From the NCBI GenBank assembly GCA_016219235.1, contig JACRBO010000304.1:1-8846 (forward strand): 8,846 nt of DNA, read 5' to 3'. This DNA is from Chloroflexota bacterium (GTDB taxonomy: Bacteria > Chloroflexota > Anaerolineae > Fen-1058). The notes beneath the pieces were generated by a model. That model saw nothing but the letters and a program-made list of their open reading frames with translations, did no database searches and was not told the origin of the DNA. Both the position numbers and the translations under genes were made by a program. Positions 1 through 5,808 of this stretch are shown piece by piece. The first letter of the stretch is position 1. Each line of letters opens with the position of its first letter.

Positions 1-7
1 GAATACC

Positions 8-412
8 GTGAGTGGCGTGAAGGCGGGGATCGTGGCCGGGCTGGGCGGCGGCGTGGTCTTTGGCATGTTGATGGCGATGATGAACATGCTGCCGATGGTG
101 GCCGGGCTGGTGAAATCCGACAGCCCCGTTGTCGGCCTCGTTGTCCACATGGGCATCAGCGCCTTCATCGGCGCGGTCTACGGCGTGATCGGTAGTCGCC
201 TGCCGTCGCGCGGCCTCGCGCTGATCGTGGTCGGCGCCGTATATGGCATGGTCTGGTGGGTGCTGGGCGCATTGATTGCGATGCCGTTGATGCTGGGCAT
301 GTCGCAGATGGTCTTTGTGATCGAGCAGGCACAGATCATGAGCCTGATGGGCCACGTGATCTATGGCGTCATTACGGTCCTGTTGTTCGTGCCGCTGAGC
401 AAGCGACTGTAG
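8..412 (+). CDS. Small four-helix membrane protein of unknown function
   Basis: A protein of about 134 residues that is almost entirely hydrophobic, with four probable membrane helices near residues 5-27, 41-62, 70-96 and 112-130 and a short basic C-terminus (SKRL). It has repeated His/Gly-Tyr-Gly patterns: HMG..AFIGAVYG (47-59), GAVYGMVWW (76-84) and MGHVIYG (114-120). This suggests two related helical hairpins, as in YagU-like small inner-membrane proteins, but I do not assign it to a family with confidence. The GTG at position 8 is the first start visible. The reading frame is still open to the window edge, so the true start may lie upstream and no ribosome-binding site can be judged. It is separated from nnrE by 105 bases containing a hairpin and a possible promoter, so it probably ends its own transcription unit. 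No function is inferred. Confidence 0.7.
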   Translation: MSGVKAGIVAGLGGGVVFGMLMAMMNMLPMVAGLVKSDSPVVGLVVHMGISAFIGAVYGVIGSRLPSRGLALIVVGAVYGMVWWVLGALIAMPLMLGMSQMVFVIEQAQIMSLMGHVIYGVITVLLFVPLSKRL

Positions 413-444
413 GACACACGGGTGAATTGTCGAAAGTACGGTGC

Positions 445-450
445 TACAAT
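445..450 (+). promoter_or_regulatory. Possible -10 hexamer for the nnrE operon
   Basis: TACAAT matches the bacterial -10 consensus at five of six positions and lies 67 bases before the nnrE start. No good -35 hexamer is present at 16-18 bases upstream; the nearest candidate, TTGTCG at 427-432, is too close. If used, transcription would start near 457, just ahead of the hairpin at 462-488. Weak evidence. Confidence 0.3.
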
Positions 451-461
451 TTGCCTGTCTC

Positions 462-488
462 GCCGGGCCAGATTCGATCTGGCCCGGC
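462..488 (+). other. Perfect 12-bp GC-rich hairpin between gene 1 and nnrE
   Basis: GCCGGGCCAGAT (462-473) pairs perfectly with ATCTGGCCCGGC (477-488) around a TCG loop. It has no run of T on the downstream side, so it is not a canonical intrinsic terminator on either strand. It could end the transcript of the membrane protein at 8-412 with a protein factor, or it could be a 5' leader hairpin 29 bases before the nnrE start codon. The shape is seen directly; the role is inference. Confidence 0.55.
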
Positions 489-517
489 CCCATACAAATT
501 GCTCGGAGTGAACGCCC

Positions 518-1222
518 GTGAGCATCCCCGCTTTAACGACGCAGCAGATGATCGAAGTCGATCGCTTGATGATCGAAGAGTATGGCATCGACTTGATCCA
601 GATGATGGAGAACGCGGGGCGCCAGTTGGCGGAGCAAGCGCACCGCATGTCAGGCAGCGTGCTCGGCCGCACAGTCGTCGTGCTCTGTGGCGCGGGCAAT
701 AACGGCGGCGGCGGCATGGTGGCGGCGCGGCATCTGCACAATCGCGGGGCACAGGTTCAAGTTAAACTGGTCGCCAAGCCTGATCAGCTCAAGGTTATTC
801 CCGCGCATCAATATCGCATTTTGCAGGTCATGGGGCTGATCGCCGATCGCGATCCCGATCTCGCCCAGGCGGATTTGATCATCGATGCGTTGATCGGCTA
901 CGGTCTGGTCGGCCAACCGCGCGACCCGGTTGCCGGGTGGATCGATCGAGCGAACGCGGCCGGCCGCCCGATCCTGGCCCTCGATGCGCCGTCCGGGCTG
1001 GACACCTCAACGGGCGCGGCGAGTTCGCGCAGCATTCGCGCTACGGCAACCCTGACGCTCGCTCTGCCCAAAGTAGGTTTGGTTACACCCGTCGCTAAAG
1101 CGTGGGTGGGCGAGTTGTATCTGGCCGATATCAGCGTGCCGCCGGAGTTGTATGCGCGACCGTCATTGGGGTTGACGGTCGGCTCGATTTTCGCGGACGA
1201 TTCAATCATTCGTGTGGAGTGA
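518..1222 (+). CDS. nnrE: NAD(P)H-hydrate epimerase (YjeF N-terminal domain)
   Basis: Interconverts the R and S forms of NADHX and NADPHX, the hydrated damaged nicotinamide cofactors, so that an ADP/ATP-dependent dehydratase can restore them. The 234-residue protein is a single Rossmann-like YjeF_N domain. Family marks are ENAG at 31-34, the glycine-rich loop CGAGNNGGGG at 57-66 followed by AARHL, DALIGYG at 123-129 (the family usually has GTG where this has GYG; the Asp is the likely catalytic/metal residue), and DAPSGLD at 156-162. The dehydratase domain (NnrD), often fused at the C-terminus in bacteria, is absent; the length is that of a stand-alone epimerase, so NnrD must be encoded elsewhere. 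The GTG start has GGAG at 505-508, nine bases upstream. It is first gene of a tightly spaced run; the next start codon follows six bases after its TGA. Confidence 0.9.
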   Translation: MSIPALTTQQMIEVDRLMIEEYGIDLIQMMENAGRQLAEQAHRMSGSVLGRTVVVLCGAGNNGGGGMVAARHLHNRGAQVQVKLVAKPDQLKVIPAHQYRILQVMGLIADRDPDLAQADLIIDALIGYGLVGQPRDPVAGWIDRANAAGRPILALDAPSGLDTSTGAASSRSIRATATLTLALPKVGLVTPVAKAWVGELYLADISVPPELYARPSLGLTVGSIFADDSIIRVE

Positions 1223-1228
1223 GTGCCC

Positions 1229-1474
1229 ATGTCCGAGTGGCTGCAACTCTGTCGATCGCGATCAGTCGTGCGTCGCGCGCTCGCCTCAGCCCTGATCGTC
1301 GGGACTATTCTCATCACCATCAATCACGGCGATGCCATCCTGCGCGGCCAGATCGATCAAGATCGAGTGTTGAAAATGATTTTGACCGTGTGCGTGCCCT
1401 ATCTCGTGTCCACTTTTTCAAGTGTCAGTACGATCCGTCAAATGCGGAAGCAATCAAGTGAGGAATCACACTGA
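1229..1474 (+). CDS. nrtS: NrtS-type small nitrate/nitrite transporter
   Basis: An 81-residue protein with two membrane helices (about 17-31 and 48-65) and the pattern of the NrtS family: VGTIL.TINHGDAIL.GQ around residues 24-41 (NHGD at 32-35) and KMILTVCVPYLVSTFSS around 49-65, with a charged C-terminus. NrtS proteins were described in cyanobacteria as low-complexity transporters taking up nitrate and nitrite, presumably as oligomers. I chose ATG 1229 because GGAG (1216-1219) lies nine bases before it; the in-frame GTG at 1223 is only three bases from that site. It lies between nnrE (6 bases) and the thioredoxin-reductase fusion (12 bases), so it is probably co-transcribed. No assimilatory nitrate or nitrite reductase is visible in the window. 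The family call rests on remembered motifs. Confidence 0.8.
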   Translation: MSEWLQLCRSRSVVRRALASALIVGTILITINHGDAILRGQIDQDRVLKMILTVCVPYLVSTFSSVSTIRQMRKQSSEESH

Positions 1475-1486
1475 AAGGTCTTATTC

Positions 1487-2668
1487 ATGGAAAAGCAGAT
1501 TGTGGTTTATAGCACCGTGTGGTGTCCCGACTGCAAACGCGCCAAGCGCTTCTTTGCCGAGCAGCGCGTGCCCTATGCCAATATCGACATCGAGCAGGAT
1601 GCTGCGGCGATGGCCTATGTCGAACGTGTGAACAACGGCCTGCGCAGCATCCCGACCATTGTGTTTCCCGATGGATCGATCCAGGTCGAACCGTCGAATG
1701 CGCAGCTGGCCGAGAAGCTGGGCCTGCAAACCAAAGCTCAGCTGCCCTGCTATGACTCAATCGTCATCGGCGGCGGCCCGGCGGGGTTGACCGCGGCCCT
1801 GTACATGGCCCGCGAAGGACTGGATACACTGGTGATCGAGAAGGCCGGGTTGGGCGGACAGGCCGGGATAACTCAAACGCTCGATAATTTCCCCGGCTTT
1901 GACGAAGGCATCGCGGGGGCTGAGTTTGCCGATCGGTTGGGCAACCAGGCGCAGCGCTTCGGCGTCGAGATTCTGCAAGCCCAGGACGTGGTCGACATCT
2001 CGCCCGACGGTCCGTACCTGTGCATCACGACCGGTGATGGCGCGCGCTACGGCACGAAGGCAGCGCTGTTGACTACGGGCGCGCGCTATCGCCGGCTCAA
2101 CGTGCCGGGCGAAGACGATCTGATCGGCATCAACGTGCACTTTTGTGCCACCTGCGACGGCGCATTCTACAAGGGCAAGAAAGTGCTGGTGATCGGCGGC
2201 GGCAACAGCGGCTTTGAAGAAGGTCTGTTCCTGACCAAGTTTGCGGCCCAGGTCGATATTGTGGAGTTCCTGCCGGAGGTAAAGGCCAGCCAGATTTTGC
2301 AGCAGAAGGTGGCCGAGATGCCCAACATGACCGTGACGGTCAATCACGCGGTGAAGGCGTTCAAAGGCAAAAATAAACTCACCGGTGTGGTCGTCGAAGA
2401 TCGCGCCACGGGCGACGTAAAGACCTGGCAGTATGATGGCGTGTTCGTGTTCATCGGCCTGTCGCCGAATACTGATTTAGTGAAGGACAAGGTGGACATC
2501 GATCGGTACGGCTTCGTGGCGACGGATAAATCGCTGATGACTTCCCTGCCCGGCTTGTTTGCGGCCGGCGATGTGCGCTCGGGCTCAACGAAACAGGCGG
2601 CTTCGGCCACCGGTGAAGGGGCGACCGCCGCGTTGATGATCCGTGAATACCTCAAACAGGTAGGCTGA
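1487..2668 (+). CDS. Glutaredoxin-like domain fused to thioredoxin-reductase-like flavoprotein
   Basis: A 393-residue two-domain protein. Residues 1-80 are a glutaredoxin/mycoredoxin-like fold with active site WCPDC (12-16) and the cis-proline loop SIPT (54-57). Residues about 88-393 are a TrxB-type flavoprotein: FAD-binding GGGPAG at 95-100, redox pair CATC at 220-223, pyridine-nucleotide loop GGGNSG at 237-242, and the second FAD motif GDVR at 361-364. It probably passes electrons from NAD(P)H through FAD and CATC to the fused WCPDC site and then to a partner. The HRRxxxR element that binds the NADPH 2'-phosphate in classical TrxB is missing; the matching segment reads VDIVEFLPEVKAS, so NADH or another donor is plausible. 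GAAAGG at 1473-1478 lies eight bases before the ATG. The WCPDC redoxin encoded three bases downstream is the obvious candidate partner. Confidence 0.88.
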   Translation: MEKQIVVYSTVWCPDCKRAKRFFAEQRVPYANIDIEQDAAAMAYVERVNNGLRSIPTIVFPDGSIQVEPSNAQLAEKLGLQTKAQLPCYDSIVIGGGPAGLTAALYMAREGLDTLVIEKAGLGGQAGITQTLDNFPGFDEGIAGAEFADRLGNQAQRFGVEILQAQDVVDISPDGPYLCITTGDGARYGTKAALLTTGARYRRLNVPGEDDLIGINVHFCATCDGAFYKGKKVLVIGGGNSGFEEGLFLTKFAAQVDIVEFLPEVKASQILQQKVAEMPNMTVTVNHAVKAFKGKNKLTGVVVEDRATGDVKTWQYDGVFVFIGLSPNTDLVKDKVDIDRYGFVATDKSLMTSLPGLFAAGDVRSGSTKQAASATGEGATAALMIREYLKQVG

Positions 2669-2671
2669 TCC

Positions 2672-3139
2672 ATGCCGGATTCAATTCAAATCGGTCAACC
2701 GTTGCCCGATCTACAGGTGCAGGCCAGTGATGGCAGGTCGCTGGCACTGGCTGATCTGCTCAGTACGCCGAGTACTTTGCTGAACTTCATGCACGGCACG
2801 TGGTGCCCCGATTGTGTCAACCAGCTGCGTAGTTTGCAGCGACACCAACACACTATCGCCGCGACAGGCACGCGAACCATTGTTATTATGGCCGATGCGC
2901 CGGCACACGTGGCGGCCTTTCAACTGGCGGCCCAATCGTCCGTCGACTATACGGTCGTAGCCGATCCGGCGGCCAGCACTCATCATCAGATCGGGGTGGG
3001 TGATGATACGGCGATGATCGTTGTCGATGCCCGGCACATCGTCCGGCACTTTGCGATCTGGCGTGACCATCGAGACCATCCCGGCTATCAAACTATTCTA
3101 CAAACGCTGCACGACCTTAACACTCCGAACGTACCATGA
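2672..3139 (+). CDS. Peroxiredoxin/thioredoxin-fold redoxin with WCPDC site
   Basis: A 155-residue protein of the AhpC/TSA-Redoxin superfamily. Seen features are the opening GQPLPDLQVQASDGRSLALADLL (given in part: GQPLPDL at 8-14), strand LLNFMHGTW (36-44), active site WCPDC (44-48), then IVIMAD (70-75), YTVVADPA (93-100) and TAMIVVDARHIVRHFAIW (113-130). There is no signal peptide, so it should act in the cytoplasm. The two-cysteine CxxC site makes it a thiol-disulfide oxidoreductase or BCP/TlpA-like peroxidase; which one cannot be decided from sequence. It starts three bases after the upstream reductase fusion and has the same WCPDC motif, so the two probably form a donor-acceptor pair. There is only a weak purine-rich site ahead of the ATG, suggesting translational coupling. 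Its stop overlaps the next ATG (ATGA at 3136-3139). Confidence 0.85.
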   Translation: MPDSIQIGQPLPDLQVQASDGRSLALADLLSTPSTLLNFMHGTWCPDCVNQLRSLQRHQHTIAATGTRTIVIMADAPAHVAAFQLAAQSSVDYTVVADPAASTHHQIGVGDDTAMIVVDARHIVRHFAIWRDHRDHPGYQTILQTLHDLNTPNVP

Positions 3140-3512
3140 GGCGGCTGGCACAGCCTCTGTCGGAAACGGCGTGGCGCTGGTTGGAATGTGTGGCGCATAT
3201 CGGCGCGAGATCGACTGCCCGTTCGATGCCGGCAACTATTACGGCGATCCGTCATTCAGAGAGATTCCACGTAATACCCGGCCTGGCGATCTAGCCTTTG
3301 CACACCACTTTAACCACGAGCACGTGGATCAAGATGCAGCTGCTGGTTTTCCGCTGACCGCGCTGATCGAGCTGGAACGTGAAGGCGTAATCAGTCGATT
3401 CATCGATCCGGCGATCAGTTTCTCAGGCTATTTGCCTCAACCACGGCAATTGATAAGCGACACCGCGCCGTTCGCAGCTAAACGCTTGCTCGAAGCAGAC
3501 ACCCAGGCTGCT
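3136..3512 (+). pseudogene. Frameshifted glycine/D-proline-reductase B-like (GrdB/PrdB) remnant
   Basis: The coding signal starts at ATG 3136, overlapping the redoxin stop (ATGA), with MRRLAQPLSET. One base then seems to be missing around 3166-3171, and family-like sequence continues in another frame from 3171: VALVGMCGAYRREIDCPFD, GDPSFREIPRNT, HHFNHEHVDQDA, GFPLTALIELEREGVISRF, and FSGYLPQPRQL up to about 3512. These blocks match the small GrdB/PrdB-type (glycine/betaine/sarcosine/D-proline reductase selenoprotein B) family, including the G-D-P-S-F-R-x-I-P signature and the FPL..L.EL..EGVI block. After 3512 the resemblance ends: the expected C-terminal segment with a Cys/Sec-containing motif is not found in any + frame. 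The frameshift plus the missing end suggest a decayed gene, although a single sequencing error could explain the first break. Biochemical roles of short family members are not established. Confidence 0.6.
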
Positions 3513-3888
3513 TCGCCCGGCCGCCAATCTTGCTCTTGCTTCGCCGCATATTTCGAAGTACCGACACGTGCACCGCACAAAACCGCCTGCGGTGCTGTGC
3601 AGGTGTGCGCTCGATGGCGCTGAGCGCCCGATCGATCTGTCCCCGCCATGAGGTGGTCCCCATACTCTTGGTCTCCCATGCGTAGGCGCACCTCGTCCGT
3701 CAGGCACGCGATTAAAAATTTGATTGGCGATTGACGGCCGTGTTACCGACCGCTCATCTTAAGGAGCACAGTATCATAAATGCAAGGGTCGCGTCAAGGG
3801 GTTTACGTCGCAACGACGTCGCAGTTTTCGAACGATGAGCACGTCGCTCGATTGCAGGAATGCTAAATTATCGCTACGCGATTACACT
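3513..3888. other. Gene-free stretch between the redox operon and the MFS gene
   Basis: No convincing protein was found here. Open frames on the - strand between 3423 and 3707 have Arg/Gly/Ser-rich composition without family features. A 28-codon frame at 3780-3866 (starting MQGSRQGVYV) has AAGGAG at 3761-3766, but the spacing of 13 bases is long and nothing is recognised in the peptide. A perfect 6-bp hairpin, ACGTCG-CAA-CGACGT, lies at 3805-3819 and a 5-bp hairpin at 3870-3882. The stretch after 3512 may be further decayed remains of the GrdB-like gene. Confidence 0.5.
3862..3882 (-). terminator. Weak candidate terminator for the MFS gene
   Basis: Read on the - strand, ATCGC-GTA-GCGAT (3882-3870) is a perfect 5-bp stem with a three-base loop, followed at once by AATTTAGC. 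It starts six bases past the transporter's stop codon. The stem is short and the T run is broken, so it would be a poor intrinsic terminator. Confidence 0.3.
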
Positions 3889-5109
3889 TCAGTTAGTGGG
3901 TGACTGCTCGTGTCGTACGCGCTGCATTAGTCCGGCAGCCACAACAATGAATACCGCGCTAAAAATCCACAGCACGCTGTAATTTTTGCCAAGCAGATCG
4001 ATCAACGCACCAGACACGATCGGGCCGGTAATGGCTGCGGCCGATGATGCGAAGTAATACAGCCCCGTAAACGCCCCGATCCGTTCCTCGCCCCCCAGAT
4101 CGTAAACCATCGGCAGCGAGTTGATGTTGACCAGCGCCCAGAAGCCGCCCATCACACCCAATACAACCAATAACACAGTTTGATCGCGAACAAAGAAACC
4201 GACGATCAAGCCGACGACCATTCCGCCCAGCCCGATCGTGATCGTGCGCTTCCGACCGATCTTCGTGGCAATCAGACCGCTGGGAATGGCGAAGACGATT
4301 AGCGCCGCCGCAAACGCGGTCAGCATCTTCGAGCCGTCGCCGGCATCAATGCCCAGCACGTTGATGCCGTACAAGGTGAAGAAGGCCTCCATCGCGTTCC
4401 AGCCGACGAACCAGGCGAAAATCGCGCCCAGCAGGAACAGGCCGCTTTTGTCGGAGTTGCGCGCTACTTCGCGGAAGTTATCCAGCACACCGGGTTGTTT
4501 TTCCGCTTCGGGAATCACAGCCACTTCGCGCTCAGGTTCTTTGACTGCCACCAGCACGATGATGATCGCAATCAACATCACCCCTGCGCCCACGATGAAC
4601 GGCAGGGGCACGCCGATTTTGTACAGCGCACCGCCGCCAAACAGGGCCGCCGCGCCGCCCAGGCCGCCCATCAAGTTGATGACACCATTGGCTTTGCTGC
4701 GATCGTCCGCTTTGAACAGATCGCCCAGATAGGCCACCGTGGGCGATCGAAACAAAGCCATGCCCATATTTGTTCCTAAGATGCCGAGGGCGATCAAAAG
4801 GAAATTCTCTCGGACAAAAGGCACTAACATGAAGAAAATTGCGGCCAGCGGTGCGCCTGCCATCAACCACGGCTTGCGCCGTCCAAAGCGGCTAATAGTT
4901 CGATCAGATCGCGCGCCCACATAAGGTTGCAGGAAAAGACTGATCAGATTATCCCAGGTCATGATAAAACCGATAACGCCCGCCGCCAGACCGAGCTTCT
5001 CTAGCATGGGCGGTATAAACGAGTTAAAAATCGGCCAGACGATTGAGATACCAAAGAAGCCGAAACCAAGAATAAAGGTCTTGCGCCAGGGAAAAGGCGA
5101 AGTACTCAT
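3889..5109 (-). CDS. SLC45-like MFS transporter (probable sugar uptake)
   Basis: A 406-residue major facilitator protein with 12 probable membrane helices. The N-terminal half carries WDNLISLFLQPYVGARSD (52-69) and the loop 2-3 motif GARSDRTISRFGRRKPW (65-81), a form typical of the SLC45/GPH-like sugar:proton symporters related to sucrose carriers. The two halves are joined by a cytoplasmic stretch around 190-220 (EPEREVAV..EAEKQPG). The C-terminal half repeats the loop as ATKIGRKR (281-288) and has NINSLPMVYDLGGEE (328-342). Substrate cannot be read from the sequence; an alpha-linked disaccharide or related sugar is a family-based guess. On its strand the ATG is preceded by AAGGAG (5120-5115) with a five-base gap, which fixes the start. 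It is monocistronic here. Residues 279-398 are duplicated, inverted and diverged at 5229-5588. Confidence 0.88.
   Translation of the reverse strand: MSTSPFPWRKTFILGFGFFGISIVWPIFNSFIPPMLEKLGLAAGVIGFIMTWDNLISLFLQPYVGARSDRTISRFGRRKPWLMAGAPLAAIFFMLVPFVRENFLLIALGILGTNMGMALFRSPTVAYLGDLFKADDRSKANGVINLMGGLGGAAALFGGGALYKIGVPLPFIVGAGVMLIAIIIVLVAVKEPEREVAVIPEAEKQPGVLDNFREVARNSDKSGLFLLGAIFAWFVGWNAMEAFFTLYGINVLGIDAGDGSKMLTAFAAALIVFAIPSGLIATKIGRKRTITIGLGGMVVGLIVGFFVRDQTVLLVVLGVMGGFWALVNINSLPMVYDLGGEERIGAFTGLYYFASSAAAITGPIVSGALIDLLGKNYSVLWIFSAVFIVVAAGLMQRVRHEQSPTN
3916..4275 (-). repeat. Imperfect inverted repeat, copy inside the MFS gene
   Basis: This part of the MFS gene encodes residues 279-398. It aligns without gaps to 5229-5588 on the opposite strand, with about 100 of 120 amino acids identical by eye. 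Identical DNA runs of 26 bases (4244-4269) and 32 bases (4112-4143) occur within it. Confidence 0.85.
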
Positions 5110-5122
5110 GTAAGCTCCTTGA

Positions 5123-5158
5123 GCAGGGGAATGTGATGCCCGATGGTATCACACCTGC
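5123..5158. promoter_or_regulatory. Dyad upstream of the MFS gene (possible operator)
   Basis: TGTGAT (5132-5137) and ATCACA (5148-5153) are perfect inverted halves around a ten-base centre. They are flanked by a second inverted pair, GCAGG (5123-5127) and CCTGC (5154-5158), offset by four unpaired bases. The dyad begins three bases upstream of the MFS Shine-Dalgarno site, so it could be a repressor operator near the promoter or a 5'-leader hairpin that hides the ribosome site. The gap of 12 between TGTGA and TCACA is too wide for a standard CRP site (6). Confidence 0.4.
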
Positions 5159-5207
5159 TATCAGATGCAAATTCCTTTCGAATACACCAGACTCCACCGG
5201 TGTGTGA

Positions 5208-5615
5208 ATGTCGGCGGTTCATCCCATCCTCATCGCCACGAAGATCGGTCGGAAGCGCACCATCACCCTCGGGTTGGCGGGCATGTTCGTGGGCTTGCTC
5301 GTCGGCTTCGGGGTACGCAATCAAACCGTGTTGCTGATCGTGCTGGGCATCATGGGCGGGTTCTGGGCGCTGGTCAACATCAACTCGCTGCCCCTGGTCT
5401 ACGACCTGGGGGGTGAGGAGCAGATCGGGGCATTTGCGGGACTCTACTACTTTGCGTCGTCGGCGGCGGCTATCACCGGCCCGATTGTGGCGGGTTCGTT
5501 GATCGACCTGACCGGCAAGAATTACTCAATGTTGTGGGTCTTCAGCGCCGTCTTCATCGGCCTGGCCGCCGTGCTCATTCAGCGCGTCGTGCCCCGCCGC
5601 GCGGCTCAGCCTTAA
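5208..5615 (+). pseudogene. Truncated SLC45-like MFS: C-terminal third only
   Basis: From residue 8 on (base 5229), this 135-residue frame aligns with residues 279-398 of the MFS transporter encoded on the opposite strand, about 83% identical with no gap. It includes ATKIGRKRTIT, FWALVNINSLP, YDLGGEEQIGAF and GLYYFASSAAAITGP. It ends in its own TAA and is followed by a strong terminator, as expected for the genuine 3' end of a gene. The N-terminal 278 residues, roughly eight helices, are absent, and the short lead-in (MSAVHPI) has no clear ribosome-binding site, so independent function as a transporter is unlikely. The reading frame is nevertheless undamaged and most differences are conservative, meaning selection acted until recently or the segment serves as a recombination partner. 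Either a decayed paralogue or a silent 3' cassette. Confidence 0.85.
5229..5588 (+). repeat. Imperfect inverted repeat, copy in the truncated MFS
   Basis: This is the partner of 3916-4275 in opposite orientation, with about 950 bases between the copies. It has identical runs at 5235-5260 (26 bases) and 5361-5392 (32 bases). Recombination between the copies would invert the N-terminal part of the MFS gene together with its promoter and keep the reading frame. Confidence 0.85.
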
Positions 5616-5654
5616 GCCACTTACTCTGATTCCTACACTCCATCTGCACTCTCG

Positions 5655-5695
5655 CGGGTGACGGGCGGTTAGCCAACCGCCCGTCACCCGTTTTC
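5655..5695 (+). terminator. Strong intrinsic terminator after the truncated MFS
   Basis: A perfect 16-bp stem: CGGGTGACGGGCGGTT (5655-5670) pairs with AACCGCCCGTCACCCG (5675-5690) around AGCC, followed by TTTTCTTC. It lies 39 bases after the TAA at 5615 and works only in the + direction, since there is no T run on the other side. It insulates the response-regulator promoter. Confidence 0.92.
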
Positions 5696-5702
5696 TTCGC
5701 TG

Positions 5703-5756
5703 CAATCCATTCGTAACAGTCCGGTAACCCCCGCCCGCCCGACAAAGTGTTATAAG
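5703..5756 (+). promoter_or_regulatory. Promoter with 11-bp direct-repeat activator box (response regulator)
   Basis: CAATCCATTCGTAAC (5703-5717) continues into AGTCCGGTAACCCC (up to 5731), so GTAAC occurs twice at an 11-bp period (5713-5717 and 5724-5728). A -10-like TATAAG follows at 5751-5756; no -35 hexamer is present at the proper distance. This is the layout of promoters activated by OmpR/PhoB-type regulators bound in place of the -35. Transcription would begin near 5763, leaving a leader of about 46 bases. An almost identical box with the same spacing lies at 8372-8425. Confidence 0.55.
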
Positions 5757-5808
5757 TTAAGGCGGCAGAAGTGGAAGCCCTCGACAGCACAGGCAGGACA
5801 AACGCGGC

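Noticed and set aside
3136..3512. Programmed ribosomal frameshift in the GrdB-like gene
   Set aside because: There is no slippery heptamer or clear downstream structure at 3160-3175, and the 3' end is also lost, so decay or a sequencing error is simpler.
3021..3623. 200-codon frame as one intact protein
   Set aside because: Its first ~50 codons lie out of frame over the redoxin gene and its last ~36 do not look like the family; only 3171-3512 carries GrdB-like sequence.
3423..3707. Open frames of 61-94 codons on the - strand
   Set aside because: Three overlapping frames of Arg/Gly/Ser-rich composition partly opposite the GrdB-like remnant; none shows a motif or ribosome site.
3780..3866. 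28-codon frame with AAGGAG at 3761-3766
   Set aside because: The spacing of 13 bases is long, no promoter is convincing, and the peptide has no recognisable feature; recorded only within the gene-free region.
4238..4732. 164-codon frame on the + strand
   Set aside because: It is a shadow of the MFS transporter on the other strand, whose helices and motifs are unmistakable.
5123..5158. CRP/FNR-type site upstream of the MFS gene
   Set aside because: The TGTGA and TCACA halves are 12 bases apart instead of 6, so a standard CRP dimer would not fit.
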